Made by a program: the position numbers and the translations under genes
Notes under the pieces: generated by a model
Told to the model about the DNA's origin: nothing
The model's database searches: none
Seen by the model: only the letters and a program-made list of their open reading frames with translations
From: Candidatus Desulforudis audaxviator MP104C
GTDB taxonomy: Bacteria; Bacillota; Desulfotomaculia; Desulfotomaculales; Desulforudaceae
DNA: 64,000 bases
Direction of reading: 5' to 3'
NCBI RefSeq assembly: GCF_000018425.1
Contig: NC_010424.1
Coordinates: forward strand, 372,001-436,000
Part shown: positions 36,359 through 45,360 of the stretch, in pieces
Layout: every line of letters starts with the position of its first letter
How positions within the stretch are numbered: the first letter of the stretch is position 1

Positions 36359-37579
36359 GTGAAGAGCGTGGGAAGAGAGCAAGAGCAGCCCAAAGCCGAT
36401 TTCGACCACCTGGCCCGGGAAGCCGCCGAGCACCTCCTGGAGCAGTTTTGGATCCTGCGTGACGAGGAGCCGGACAAGTACCAGGCGGTGCGGGAACGGG
36501 AGCAAGTCCTGCGCGCCTATTTCCTGGACAAGCCGGGGTTCCGTCTTATCTTGCACCGCCATTTCGCCAAACTGGAGAAAATTCCGGCGGAGCCCGAGCC
36601 CTGGATGGGGATCCAGGAGTTCCAGCAGCCCCGGGACTATGCCGTTTTCTGCTGCCTGCTGGCCTACCTGGAGGGTAAGGCCGTGGACGAGCAGTTCCTG
36701 CTGTCCGATCTGTGCGAGGAACTCCGCGCCGTCTACCCCGGTGAGGACGCCCTGGACTGGACCCACTATGAACACCGCAAGTCACTGGTACGGGTCCTGC
36801 GCAAAGCCGCCGAGTTGGGGATTGTCAAAGTGGTGGACGGCACCATCGAAGGGTTCAACCACGTCGAGGACAACGAGGTGCTCTACGAGGTGCCCGTCGT
36901 CTCCCGCTACTTCATGCGTTCCTATCCCAAGGACCTCTTCCAGTTCGCCGGCAAAGAGGAGATGTTGGCGGCGGATTGGCCGGAAGGGACCGACGAGGGC
37001 CTGCGGCGCCGCCACCGGGTGTACCGCCGGCTGCTGCTCTCGCCGGTGGTGTACGCAAAGGACGTGCCGGAGGCGGATTTCCAGTACCTGCGCAACTACC
37101 GGCACCGGATCCGCGAGGACGTGGAGAGGCACACCGGGTTTTGCTTCGAGCTGTACAAGAACGCGGCCCTGCTGACGCTGCCCGAGCAGCGGGCCCGCTT
37201 CACTCTCTTCCCCGACAGCAAGGCCGTCTCCGACATCGCCACCCAGTTCGCGGCTCTTGCGCGCGAGCGGCGGGCGAAGGACGATATCCCCCTGCAGTTC
37301 GACGGCAGTCTTTGCCTGACCGCCCCGCAGTTCCGGGACTGGGTGCGGATCTGCCGGGAGCGCTGGGGGACGGGATGGAGCAAGCAGTACCGCGAGGCCG
37401 GCATCGCCCAGACGGCCAGGGACTTACTGGCGTTTCTGGAGGAGTGGAAGATGGCGGAGCGCGATCCGGAGACGGGCGCCGTGTGCTTGAGGCCCCTTTT
37501 GGCCCGGACCACCGGCCGTTACCCGGCCGATTTTGACCCCGGTACGCTGCAGGAGGGAGAGAACGGTGTCGAGGAATAA
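36359..37579 (+). CDS. jetB: Wadjet JetB (DUF2398/TIGR02678 family, MukE-like subunit)
   Basis: 406 residues. FRLILHRHFAKLEKIPAEP and IQEFQQPRDYAVFCCLLAYL at the N-terminus and LDWTHYEHRKSLVRVLRKA in the middle give the winged-helix look of KITE-type subunits. The GTG start touches the jetA stop (GTG 36368 is an alternative), and its end overlaps jetC by 14 bases. It would bridge JetA and the JetC heads in the loop-extruding complex. Confidence 0.87.
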   Translation: MKSVGREQEQPKADFDHLAREAAEHLLEQFWILRDEEPDKYQAVREREQVLRAYFLDKPGFRLILHRHFAKLEKIPAEPEPWMGIQEFQQPRDYAVFCCLLAYLEGKAVDEQFLLSDLCEELRAVYPGEDALDWTHYEHRKSLVRVLRKAAELGIVKVVDGTIEGFNHVEDNEVLYEVPVVSRYFMRSYPKDLFQFAGKEEMLAADWPEGTDEGLRRRHRVYRRLLLSPVVYAKDVPEADFQYLRNYRHRIREDVERHTGFCFELYKNAALLTLPEQRARFTLFPDSKAVSDIATQFAALARERRAKDDIPLQFDGSLCLTAPQFRDWVRICRERWGTGWSKQYREAGIAQTARDLLAFLEEWKMAERDPETGAVCLRPLLARTTGRYPADFDPGTLQEGENGVEE

Positions 37580-40500
37580 GTGGCAACTACACCGGGCCGG
37601 CATCTTCAACTTCTGGTATTACGACGACGAGGAGCTGGACTTTGCGGGCGGCAAGCTGCTGCTCCGCGGCAGCAATGGGTCGGGCAAGTCGGTCACTATG
37701 CAAAGCCTCATTCCGCTGCTGCTGGACGGCAGAAAAAGCCCGGACCGCCTGGACCCGTTCGGTTCCCGGGCGCGGCGGATCGAAGACTACCTGCTCGGCG
37801 AGAAAGGGGTGGTCGACCGTGACGAGCGCACCGGCTATCTTTACCTGGAGTACAAGCGGCAGAGAACGGACCAATACCTGACCACGGGTATCGGGTTGCG
37901 GGCCAAGCGCGAGAGCAACCTGGAGTTCTGGGGTTTTCTCATCCTGGACAACCGGCGCATCGGACGCGACCTGACGCTGTACAAGACCGAATACAGCCTG
38001 CAAGACGGGAAAGAACAGAAGATTCCCCTGGTCAGGCGGGAGTTGGAGCACAGGCTGGGACCGGGCGGCCGGGTGGTGCGGACGCAGAAGGAGTATGTGG
38101 AACTGGTCAACAAGCACATTTTTGGCTTTGAATCGCTGGACGCCTTCGAGGACCTGATCAAGCTGCTGATCCAGCTGCGCAGCCCCAAACTCTCCAAAGA
38201 TTTCAAGCCCACCATCATTTACGAGATTCTGAACGATTCCCTGCCGGGCCTTTCGGACGACGAGTTACGGCCTCTTTCGGAGACCATTGAGAATATGGAC
38301 CAGACCAAGCAGCAGTTGGACCAGTTGTTGCGGGATCAGCGTTCCCTGAAGCGGCTTTGCCGGCAATACGACGTTTACAATCGGTTTGTCCGGTGGGAGA
38401 AGGCCGAGGGGTATCTGCGCGCGCACAGGAGAGGTGAGCGCCTGGAAAGCAGGGAGCGGGAACTGCGGCGGTTGCTGGAACAGCACCGCGAGGACCGTGC
38501 CCGGTTTTCCGCCGAATGGGAGCGGCTTAAGCGTGAACAGACGGTGCTCAAGGAGGAAGAGGCCGCCTTGAGGGAGCACGACGTATTCAAGGCCGAGGCC
38601 GAAAAGGTGCAGGTCGAAAGGACTATCGCGGCCCTTCAGGAGAGCATCCGCGCCAAGACCAAGGGGCTGGAGCAAAAGCGGCGGACCGAGGTCCGGCTGC
38701 GCCGGGAGATCGATGCGGAAGAAAACAAGACCACCGAGGCCGAGACCGTCATGAAAGGCCTGCTGGAGCGCCTGACCGCCGAGGCCGACCAGGCGCTGTT
38801 TGCCGGGCACCACGTGGCCGCGGCGGAGTTCCGCAAGAAGTACGCCGAGGAGTTCACGTTTGACCTCTGGCGGCTGGAGACCGGGGAGTACCTGGCCAGG
38901 CTGGACGGTGTCCTGAAGGTGTTGAAAGAGCAGACCCGGGCCAGGGAGAAATATGAGGATGCCGACCGGGACCGGGCGGAGGCGCAAAGGCTGCTGGACA
39001 GGGCCGAACACGAGGCGTCCAGGGCCGGCGTGTTCTTCGACGAGGAAAGGGACCGTTACCTCGGTGCCTTTCACGCCTGGGTCAAGCAAAACCGGGAACT
39101 GCTTCTGTCGGAGGACGAGATCCGGCGGACGTCTGAGCGGGCGTTGCAGATGTTCGAGCCCTACCGCCTGGAGGAGGTGCGGGAGCCGGCGGCGGAAGCC
39201 TACCACCGGCACTCCGAGAGGCTGCGCGAGGAACTGGCGGACCTGGGGCAGCAAATCAGGCAGAAAGAGCGGGCCATCCTCGAGAAGAACCGGGAGCTGG
39301 ACGACTGGAAGAAGAAAAAGGACCCGGAACCGGAGCGCCACCCGGACACGGAGGCGGCACGGGCGGGGCTTGACGCGGCCGGGATTCCCTATCTGCCTTT
39401 CTTCGCGGCCGTGGAGTTCCGCGAGGGGATCACCGAAGAGATGAGGGAGCGCATCGAGGCGGCGATCACCCAGATGGGGCTTCTGGACGCCCTGATCGTC
39501 CCGGAGCGTTTTCTGGCGCGGGTGGACCGGTATGACCGGGTGCTCGAGCCCGCGCCGCAGTTTTTTGCCCACACATTGGCCGACTTTCTTGTCCCGGCGC
39601 CGGCGGAGAACTCCGCCGTCACCGTCCAGGACATCGACAACGTGCTGCGCAGCGTGCTGATTGACGACACCGGGGAGCATCAGGCCCGGGCCTTGGTCCG
39701 CGAGGACGGGCGCTACCGGATGGCCCTGCTCAAGGGACACGCTCCCCGTCAGGACCGGTCGATTTATATCGGCCGGGAGACACGGCGCCGGTACCGCCGG
39801 GAGGTCATCAACGGGCTGAAAGCGGAACTGGAGACGCTGGAGGAGGAGCGCGCCGCCCTGCAACAGGCGGAGCGGCAGCTGCAGGGCCGGCTGCGCCGGC
39901 TCCGGGAAGAGTATCAAAGCTTTCCCGCCGATGCCGACGTGGCCGAGGCGCACCGCATGCGGGAGGAGGCCCGCCAACAGGTCAAGCTGCGGGGCCGGGA
40001 GGTGCAGAAGAAGGACGAATTGCTCAAAAAGGCCATGGAGCGGCTTCAAGACGTGCGCGCTCAACTGCGCGGCCTGACTGAAGGACTGGCGCTGCCCGGC
40101 ACGGAGGAAGCCTACGATACGGCCCTCAGGCACATGCGTGGGTACCGCGATTACCTGCACAAACTGGAATTGATTCACAAGGACTTTGCCAACTGCCGGA
40201 GCCGGATCGTTCATTACCGCCTGAGCCTTGACGAGGCGGTGGCCGACGCCGGCGTTTTGCAGGGGGAGCTTGCCGCTTTCAGCGGGGAACTCGATACCAA
40301 CAAGCTGCGCCTGGTGCAGATCGCGCGGCGGTTGGAAGAGTTGGGCGCAGACGAGATACGGGCGCGGATCGAGGATGTTTTGCGGCGCCTGGCGGGTCTG
40401 CCGGAGGCGATCGATGCGGCGAAGACGAAGATAATGGAGGCTGAGCATAAGATCGAAAGCACCGGGAAGGAGATCAGGGACACGCTCGGGAAGCGGGAAA

Positions 40501-41780
40501 CGGCGCGTTTCCTGCAAGGACTTTGGAAGAGGACCTTTTTGGACGACCTCAAACTCGGGTTGCCCGGTTCGGTGGAGGTCGGCGCCGACCCGGCGGATGA
40601 CGAGGTGGCCGGAATCGCCCGCGCCATCCTGCGGCAGGACGGCCCGGCTTCCGGGGAACAGCTTGATCGGGCGAAAGTGACCGACCGGCTGAACGAGGCT
40701 TTCTACCGGGAACAGGCGGTGCTGGTCGAGTACCGACCGGCGCAGGAGACAGTGCTGGCGCTGGAGGACAGCGCCGTACGGGAAGTGGAACAAGGGGACG
40801 AGGAGCCGGCTGTTCTGCTGGATGAACTGAGGCAAAAGGCCCGCCGGGTGCAGTTGCTCATGGAGTACGACGGCAAGCGGGTCAGCCCGTTTTACGTGCT
40901 GGACCGCATGGAAAAGGACATTGAAACCCAGCGGGCGATCCTGACCGAAAAGGACCGGGAGCTTTACGAAGAGGTCATCATGCACAGTGTCGGCCGCATC
41001 ATCCGCGGCCGGATCAACCGTGCCGAACGGTGGGTGGAGAAGATCAACCGGCTGATGGAGGACAGGAACACCTCCAGCGGGCTGACCTTCTCCATCCGCT
41101 GGCGGCCGCGGACGGCGGAGCACGAAAACGAGATGGACACGAAGGACTTGGTGGAATTACTGCAGCGTGATCCCCGGCTTTACAAAGACGAGGACGTGCG
41201 GCGGGTCACCGAGCACTTCCGGTCGCGGGTGGACCGGGCCAGGGCGGCGTTGGAGGATAAGGGCTATGGCGAGACCTTTCACCAAATTGTCAAGGAGATC
41301 CTGGACTACCGGAAGTGGTTCGCTTTCACCCTGTACTACCGGCGGGCCGGGGAACAGCGCAAGGAACTGACCAACAACGTGTTCTATAAGTTCAGCGGCG
41401 GGGAGAAGGCCATGGCCATGTACATCCCCCTTTTCTCGGCGGCCTATTCCCGCTACCTGGACGCCCGGGACGACGCCCCCTACATCATCTCCCTGGATGA
41501 GGCCTTCGCCGGGGTTGACGAACACAACGTCCGGGACATGTTTGACCTGATGGAAAACCTGGGGTTCAACTATATCATCAACTCCCAGGTTTTATGGGGC
41601 GACTACGACACTGTGTCCGCCCTCTCCATCTGTGAGCTGGTCCGGCCCCGGAACGAGCCCTACGTGACCGTGATCCACTACCGTTGGGACGGGAAGGTTA
41701 GGCGTCTTTTAAGCTGGGAGGGGGGTGACCGGCGATTCGGCGCGGAAGAGGACAAAGAGGCGCGGACCGGGACACCGTAA
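37566..41780 (+). CDS. jetC: Wadjet JetC (TIGR02680, MukB/SbcC-like SMC ATPase)
   Basis: 1,404 residues. Walker A GSNGSGKSVTMQSL is at about residues 35-48. Long charged coiled-coil stretches at about 270-620 and 750-1000 flank a central hinge-like segment. The ABC signature FSGGEKAMAMY is near 1276 and Walker B YIISLDEAFAGVDEHN near 1308. This is the motor that extrudes plasmid DNA. GTG 37566 is chosen because GGAGGGAGA precedes it and SRNKWQLHRAGIFNFWYYD is the conserved beginning. Confidence 0.92.
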   Translation: MSRNKWQLHRAGIFNFWYYDDEELDFAGGKLLLRGSNGSGKSVTMQSLIPLLLDGRKSPDRLDPFGSRARRIEDYLLGEKGVVDRDERTGYLYLEYKRQRTDQYLTTGIGLRAKRESNLEFWGFLILDNRRIGRDLTLYKTEYSLQDGKEQKIPLVRRELEHRLGPGGRVVRTQKEYVELVNKHIFGFESLDAFEDLIKLLIQLRSPKLSKDFKPTIIYEILNDSLPGLSDDELRPLSETIENMDQTKQQLDQLLRDQRSLKRLCRQYDVYNRFVRWEKAEGYLRAHRRGERLESRERELRRLLEQHREDRARFSAEWERLKREQTVLKEEEAALREHDVFKAEAEKVQVERTIAALQESIRAKTKGLEQKRRTEVRLRREIDAEENKTTEAETVMKGLLERLTAEADQALFAGHHVAAAEFRKKYAEEFTFDLWRLETGEYLARLDGVLKVLKEQTRAREKYEDADRDRAEAQRLLDRAEHEASRAGVFFDEERDRYLGAFHAWVKQNRELLLSEDEIRRTSERALQMFEPYRLEEVREPAAEAYHRHSERLREELADLGQQIRQKERAILEKNRELDDWKKKKDPEPERHPDTEAARAGLDAAGIPYLPFFAAVEFREGITEEMRERIEAAITQMGLLDALIVPERFLARVDRYDRVLEPAPQFFAHTLADFLVPAPAENSAVTVQDIDNVLRSVLIDDTGEHQARALVREDGRYRMALLKGHAPRQDRSIYIGRETRRRYRREVINGLKAELETLEEERAALQQAERQLQGRLRRLREEYQSFPADADVAEAHRMREEARQQVKLRGREVQKKDELLKKAMERLQDVRAQLRGLTEGLALPGTEEAYDTALRHMRGYRDYLHKLELIHKDFANCRSRIVHYRLSLDEAVADAGVLQGELAAFSGELDTNKLRLVQIARRLEELGADEIRARIEDVLRRLAGLPEAIDAAKTKIMEAEHKIESTGKEIRDTLGKRETARFLQGLWKRTFLDDLKLGLPGSVEVGADPADDEVAGIARAILRQDGPASGEQLDRAKVTDRLNEAFYREQAVLVEYRPAQETVLALEDSAVREVEQGDEEPAVLLDELRQKARRVQLLMEYDGKRVSPFYVLDRMEKDIETQRAILTEKDRELYEEVIMHSVGRIIRGRINRAERWVEKINRLMEDRNTSSGLTFSIRWRPRTAEHENEMDTKDLVELLQRDPRLYKDEDVRRVTEHFRSRVDRARAALEDKGYGETFHQIVKEILDYRKWFAFTLYYRRAGEQRKELTNNVFYKFSGGEKAMAMYIPLFSAAYSRYLDARDDAPYIISLDEAFAGVDEHNVRDMFDLMENLGFNYIINSQVLWGDYDTVSALSICELVRPRNEPYVTVIHYRWDGKVRRLLSWEGGDRRFGAEEDKEARTGTP

Positions 41781-41932
41781 AGGCGGGGTCTGAAGCTTCG
41801 GAATCTGCCCCGTGGTCTGAAACCCCGCGGTCTCAAGTTGGTCGGAAAACCCGGCGCACCGAACCGCCGCGGCCGCAGGCTCCGGAAGAGCAAACCCCGC
41901 GTTCGCAAGGCGATCAGCACCCCCGGCGTCTT

Positions 41933-43294
41933 ATGCTCAGGGATGAGGCTGTGCGCTACTTCCGGGAGAACCGGGGTTTCCACCGACTCTTCTCCCTCAT
42001 GATCAAGAAGTACCAGGGGTTGGGGCGAGCCGGTGGGAGCGTCACCCTCAAGAACCTGACCGCCCAGGAGCAGGAGGCGCTCTCCCTGTTTCTGGGCCGA
42101 GACTGCACGGGGCGGGCGTCGGTCACGGTGTCCCTGTCGGCCTTCATCGAGGCCATGAACAAGACGAAGTACGCGGGAATCGGGTTCAAGGAACTGCTGG
42201 ACGGCTATGTGGGGCGGGACGTCCTGACGCGTTCGGAGGAACTGGAAGACCGTCGCAACCGGAAAGCCTTGTTCTTCCGGAACCTGGCCGAGAAGCACGA
42301 CAGCCCGTACGGACGCCTGTGGCTTGAGCACATAAGGAGGGCGGGTCCGGGCACGCGGGGGATTCACCTGGCTTTTGAGAAGCACCCCGATGTCCTGGCG
42401 GGACAGCTGAAGAACGTTCTGGCCGCACTCTGCCGGCTGACGCGGATGCGCCGGGCCGGGAAGACGGCGGCCTACGTGAGACTGCCGGTGTTCGCCGACC
42501 GGACGGTCCACGACCCGCACGGATTCGACCTGGACACCGAACAGGGCCGATACCTGATCTCGGCTCTGCAGCTGATCCGGAGCCATGAGGACCAAGGGTA
42601 CACGGTCAGCAGCCGCCTGGCCGCCGAGGAAGTGACTGAACTGCTCGGCCACTTTGGGATCATCCGGGATGATCTGCTGAACTTCGTTACCTGCGCGGGT
42701 CTTCTGGCGGTAAGGGAAGACGGCACGCCCGTGGCGTGGTGGCGGGCGGCCTGGGATGACGGTGCGGTGCTTAATGTTCCCCTGAGAGAGATGGCCGGAG
42801 TGGGGGCTGTTGTTCCGGCCGCCTCGTTCGGCCGTGTTGACCGGCCCAAAGTGGTGTTTGTTGTTGAGAACTCCGGTGTGTTTTCGGAAATCCTGGACGG
42901 CTTCGGCTGGACGCGCCTCCCGCCGCTGGTGTGCACCAACGGCCAGCTCAAGCTGGCCTGCCTCCTGCTTCTGGATAAACTCGTCGCTGATAATACTACC
43001 GTCCACTACTCCGGCGATTTTGACCCGGAGGGCTTGCAGTTGGCCCACCGCCTTCTGCAACGCTATCCGGACCGGCTGGTTCCCTGGTGTTACACGGTCA
43101 ACGACTACGAGCGGTGTGTCTCCGAGGTTGCACTTCCCGAGTCCCGCCTGAGGAAACTGGACGCCGTCGGCCATCCGCTCCTGGCCCCTGTACGGGAGAA
43201 GATGCGGTCGGTGCGCAAGGCGGGTTATCAGGAGGGTCTGGTCAAAACCCTGGTGGACGATATCAAACGCATACTGCCAGATATGAATGACTGA
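41933..43294 (+). CDS. jetD: Wadjet JetD (DUF3323 plus DUF2399, Toprim-like nuclease)
   Basis: 453 residues. The C-terminal Toprim-like domain shows VVFVVENSGVF (catalytic Glu, about residue 311) and HYSGDFDPEGLQLA (Asp pair, about 361-363), the features of the topoisomerase VI-like nuclease that cuts extruded circular DNA. The N-terminal part is the DUF3323 helical region. ATG 41933 is the only start after the in-frame stop at 41726, and its Shine-Dalgarno is poor. A 152-base gap with GGTCTGAA-type repeats separates it from jetC, unlike the tight jetA-B-C spacing. Confidence 0.9.
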   Translation: MLRDEAVRYFRENRGFHRLFSLMIKKYQGLGRAGGSVTLKNLTAQEQEALSLFLGRDCTGRASVTVSLSAFIEAMNKTKYAGIGFKELLDGYVGRDVLTRSEELEDRRNRKALFFRNLAEKHDSPYGRLWLEHIRRAGPGTRGIHLAFEKHPDVLAGQLKNVLAALCRLTRMRRAGKTAAYVRLPVFADRTVHDPHGFDLDTEQGRYLISALQLIRSHEDQGYTVSSRLAAEEVTELLGHFGIIRDDLLNFVTCAGLLAVREDGTPVAWWRAAWDDGAVLNVPLREMAGVGAVVPAASFGRVDRPKVVFVVENSGVFSEILDGFGWTRLPPLVCTNGQLKLACLLLLDKLVADNTTVHYSGDFDPEGLQLAHRLLQRYPDRLVPWCYTVNDYERCVSEVALPESRLRKLDAVGHPLLAPVREKMRSVRKAGYQEGLVKTLVDDIKRILPDMND

Positions 43295-43415
43295 ACATGA
43301 TTATTGACTTAGCCGGCTCGGGTTTGAAGGAAATTGCATTACCAGGGTCCGGGATTGAGGTTGGACCAGCTTGTTTGACGGCCGCGCCGCTTGCCGGCCA
43401 AGGAGAAGGGAGAGC

Positions 43416-43908
43416 ATGGCGAAGCAGCTTTCTATTTTTGACGTTTGCTTCCCGGAGCCGGAGGGCGCGGATTCGAAGCAGGACGGGCCGGACGAGGGAC
43501 CGGGACGGGGTTCGGGATCGGGATCGGGAGGCGGAACGGGGGAGAACGGTGTCCCGCGGGTTGTGTGGCGGTTCATCCGGGACGCGCCGCAACTCGCCGG
43601 CGGGGCGGCGCTGGCCGACGTGTTCTGTACGGTCCGGCCCTGGCCGCATCAAGTGGAGGTGGCGGAGGATTTTGCGTGGGCGCCTGGAAAAAGACGTCCC
43701 GCCTTACACAACTCTGACCGCGCTCAGCGGGATCGGCCCCGAGGATGTCCGTTTTCTTCCCGCCGACCGGGTCCGGAGCCTGCGCGCCACGGGTACACCG
43801 CGGAAAGCGGGGCGCCTGGAGTCGGATTTGCGTCGGCGGGCCGAACAGCTTGAGAGGGAATACCGCGTTTGGGAACAGGCCCTGCGGAACACGGCGGGAG
43901 AGCCCTGA
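43416..43908 (+). pseudogene. Unrecognised jet-adjacent gene, frameshifted
   Basis: AAGGAGAAGGGAGAGC precedes an ATG giving MAKQLSIFDVCFPEPEG, a low-complexity Gly/Ser linker (the DNA repeats GGGATCG), then VVWRFIRDAPQLAGGAALAD and WPHQVEVAEDFAW. At about 43678 the sense shifts by +1 to RLEKDVPPYTTLTALSGIG, ending RVWEQALRNTAGEP at 43908. One G fewer in TGGGCG restores about 163 residues. I do not recognise the family. Its position right after jetD suggests a Wadjet accessory. Confidence 0.5.
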
Positions 43909-43946
43909 ATGGAGATCATGTTATCAACGACTGAGAACAAGTGATA

Positions 43947-43985
43947 CAACGAGACACCTCCCGTTGCCCGGAAGGTGTCTCGTTG
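43947..43985. terminator. Inverted repeat between converging genes, possible terminator
   Basis: CAACGAGACACCT and AGGTGTCTCGTTG form a perfect 13-bp stem around a 13-base loop. No long T-run follows. It lies between the rightward jet cluster and the leftward copper-amine-oxidase-domain gene. Confidence 0.6.
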
Positions 43986-44007
43986 ATGGTGCCGGATTCA
44001 GGTTAGT

Positions 44008-44628
44008 CTACTCTTCCTCTTTGTTCTTATCATTGCCCGCTCGGGACGGCTTACCCTGGCCGGCCCAGTCCGGCTTGCCTTGACCGGCCCGATCCGGCTT
44101 ACTCCGGTCCGCCCAGGCTGGCTTGTTCCGATCGGCGAGCCGCACTTGATTACGCTCGGCATCAAAATCCACCGTGAGCCCGAAAACCTCGGCGATAAAA
44201 CGCAGGGGCAGCACGATCCGTCCGTTGATGCTCTTGGGCGGCACGTCCGGGCCGTCGATCTTGACGTCGTTAAAGTAGAAGGCCGGCATGCCGTTTTCGT
44301 CCAGAGCACCGAAATCGATCTCCAGAATGCTGTCGTTCAGTTCGATGGTCACCATCTTGTCTTCCGCGTTCCAATCCACCTTGGCCCCCAGAGCGGCCAT
44401 CATGCCCCGAATGGGGATCAGCACGCGACCCTCCTTGATCACCGGGGGTACGTCACCCCAGGGTCTCTCCTCACCGTCCACCGTCAGTCCCAACGCTTTG
44501 TCTTTTCCGGGCTTCCCGTCTTCCTCCCTGATCTTTGCCGCTTCCGGGCCGGGAGGCGCCGCCCCGGCGCTCACCGTCAGCGAGAGGACAAACAACACCG
44601 CCAAGACCGCCACCGCAAACCGTTTCAC
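44008..44628 (-). CDS. Secreted protein with copper amine oxidase N-terminal (stalk) domain
   Basis: 206 residues. The signal peptide KRFAVAVLAVLFVLSL ends near SAGAA. The body holds the two repeats of the 'Cu amine oxidase N-terminal' fold, VIKEGRVLIPIRGMMAALGA and INGRIVLPLRFIAEVFGL, common in clostridial cell-surface proteins and not catalytic. The C-terminal tail is a run of short repeats around (K/G)PxWAxQGKP, ending in Lys/Glu. It may be a wall- or membrane-associated protein; its target is unknown. Confidence 0.8.
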   Translation of the reverse strand: MKRFAVAVLAVLFVLSLTVSAGAAPPGPEAAKIREEDGKPGKDKALGLTVDGEERPWGDVPPVIKEGRVLIPIRGMMAALGAKVDWNAEDKMVTIELNDSILEIDFGALDENGMPAFYFNDVKIDGPDVPPKSINGRIVLPLRFIAEVFGLTVDFDAERNQVRLADRNKPAWADRSKPDRAGQGKPDWAGQGKPSRAGNDKNKEEE

Positions 44629-44761
44629 CTTGCTGTCAGCCTCCTTAATTTGGTCTTTGCCATGGTATTCGTCACCGGCTTCCGGTTTGGGGGGTAGCGG
44701 CGCTACATCCGGTTGAAAAACCCCTTCACTGCACCTCGGCGGCGATGCGCCCCTCCTTACA

Positions 44762-45073
44762 TTAGGAAACCATCTGGTACGAAAGATCCTCCAAGTTACC
44801 CCCCAGGTTTTCGCTTAAGCCCCCGACCTGACGGGCCAGATCCTGTACCGCCTTCTCCGTTCTTTTCTGCGCCCGGGCCAGGTCTTTCTGCGCCTCGGCT
44901 AGTTGCTCCACCCTCTTCTCGGTGCGCGCCTGCGCCTGCGCCACTTCTGCAACAATCATCTTGAGTTCCGAGAAGTCCTCCTTGGTCGGGTATCTGCCGT
45001 GGAGACACGCCTCCACGATTTCTCGAACCGCAAGCCGCTGCTCCGTGGTGAGAACATCCTCCGGCACGCCCAT
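44762..45073 (-). pseudogene. Truncated coiled-coil (DUF3782-like) protein
   Basis: 103 residues. A helical start (LTTEQRLAVREIVEACLHG) leads into coiled-coil heptads RTEKRVEQLAEAQKDLARAQ and ends at GLSENLGGNLEDLSYQMVS. In family members I know, this region is followed by a PD-(D/E)XK-like nuclease domain, which is missing here. It is either a remnant or a standalone coiled coil. Confidence 0.55.
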
Positions 45074-45120
45074 TGATCAGGTAGTGTACATTTTTAGTAG
45101 GTAACCGAGGGTCATGAGGG

Positions 45121-45326
45121 TTTACAGACCGGCGGAGCAGGGTTTATAATTGCGCTATCCGGCGGCTGAAGCCGCCGAAGACCATTCGGCTTCGATTCCG
45201 GAACGTGCCACGAAGGCATGAGCCCGGCCGAAGACCCAGGCCGAGGCCCAGCGGTTTTGTTTTCAAAAGACATCTAAAACAGAGTGGAAAAAAGAAGGCC
45301 ACGGAGGTGCTTCCTCCGTGGCTTTT
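45121..45326 (+). promoter_or_regulatory. Promoter and structured leader with terminator before the ABC transporter operon
   Basis: TTTACA (45121-45126) and TATAAT (45145-45150) are separated by 18 bases. The predicted transcript opens with CGGCGGC-TGAA-GCCGCCG (45160-45177), then GTGCC/GGCAT-type short stems and GGCCGA repeats. It then reaches GCCACGGAGG-TGCTT-CCTCCGTGGC-TTTT (45298-45326), a 10-bp terminator hairpin 35 bases before the first permease start. The layout is that of an attenuator or riboswitch. I cannot match it to a known class. Confidence 0.55.
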
Positions 45327-45360
45327 CCCATTCTTTTGCTCTCTCAAGGATCGGTGATCG

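Noticed and set aside
34391-36775. 794-codon open frame on the minus strand opposite jetA
   Set aside because: It is the complement of a high-GC real gene; composition is His/Gln/Val-rich without any motif, and jetA on the other strand is clearly coding.
38265-41123. 952-codon open frame on the minus strand opposite jetC
   Set aside because: Antisense shadow of the SMC ATPase gene; no ribosome binding site and no recognisable domain.
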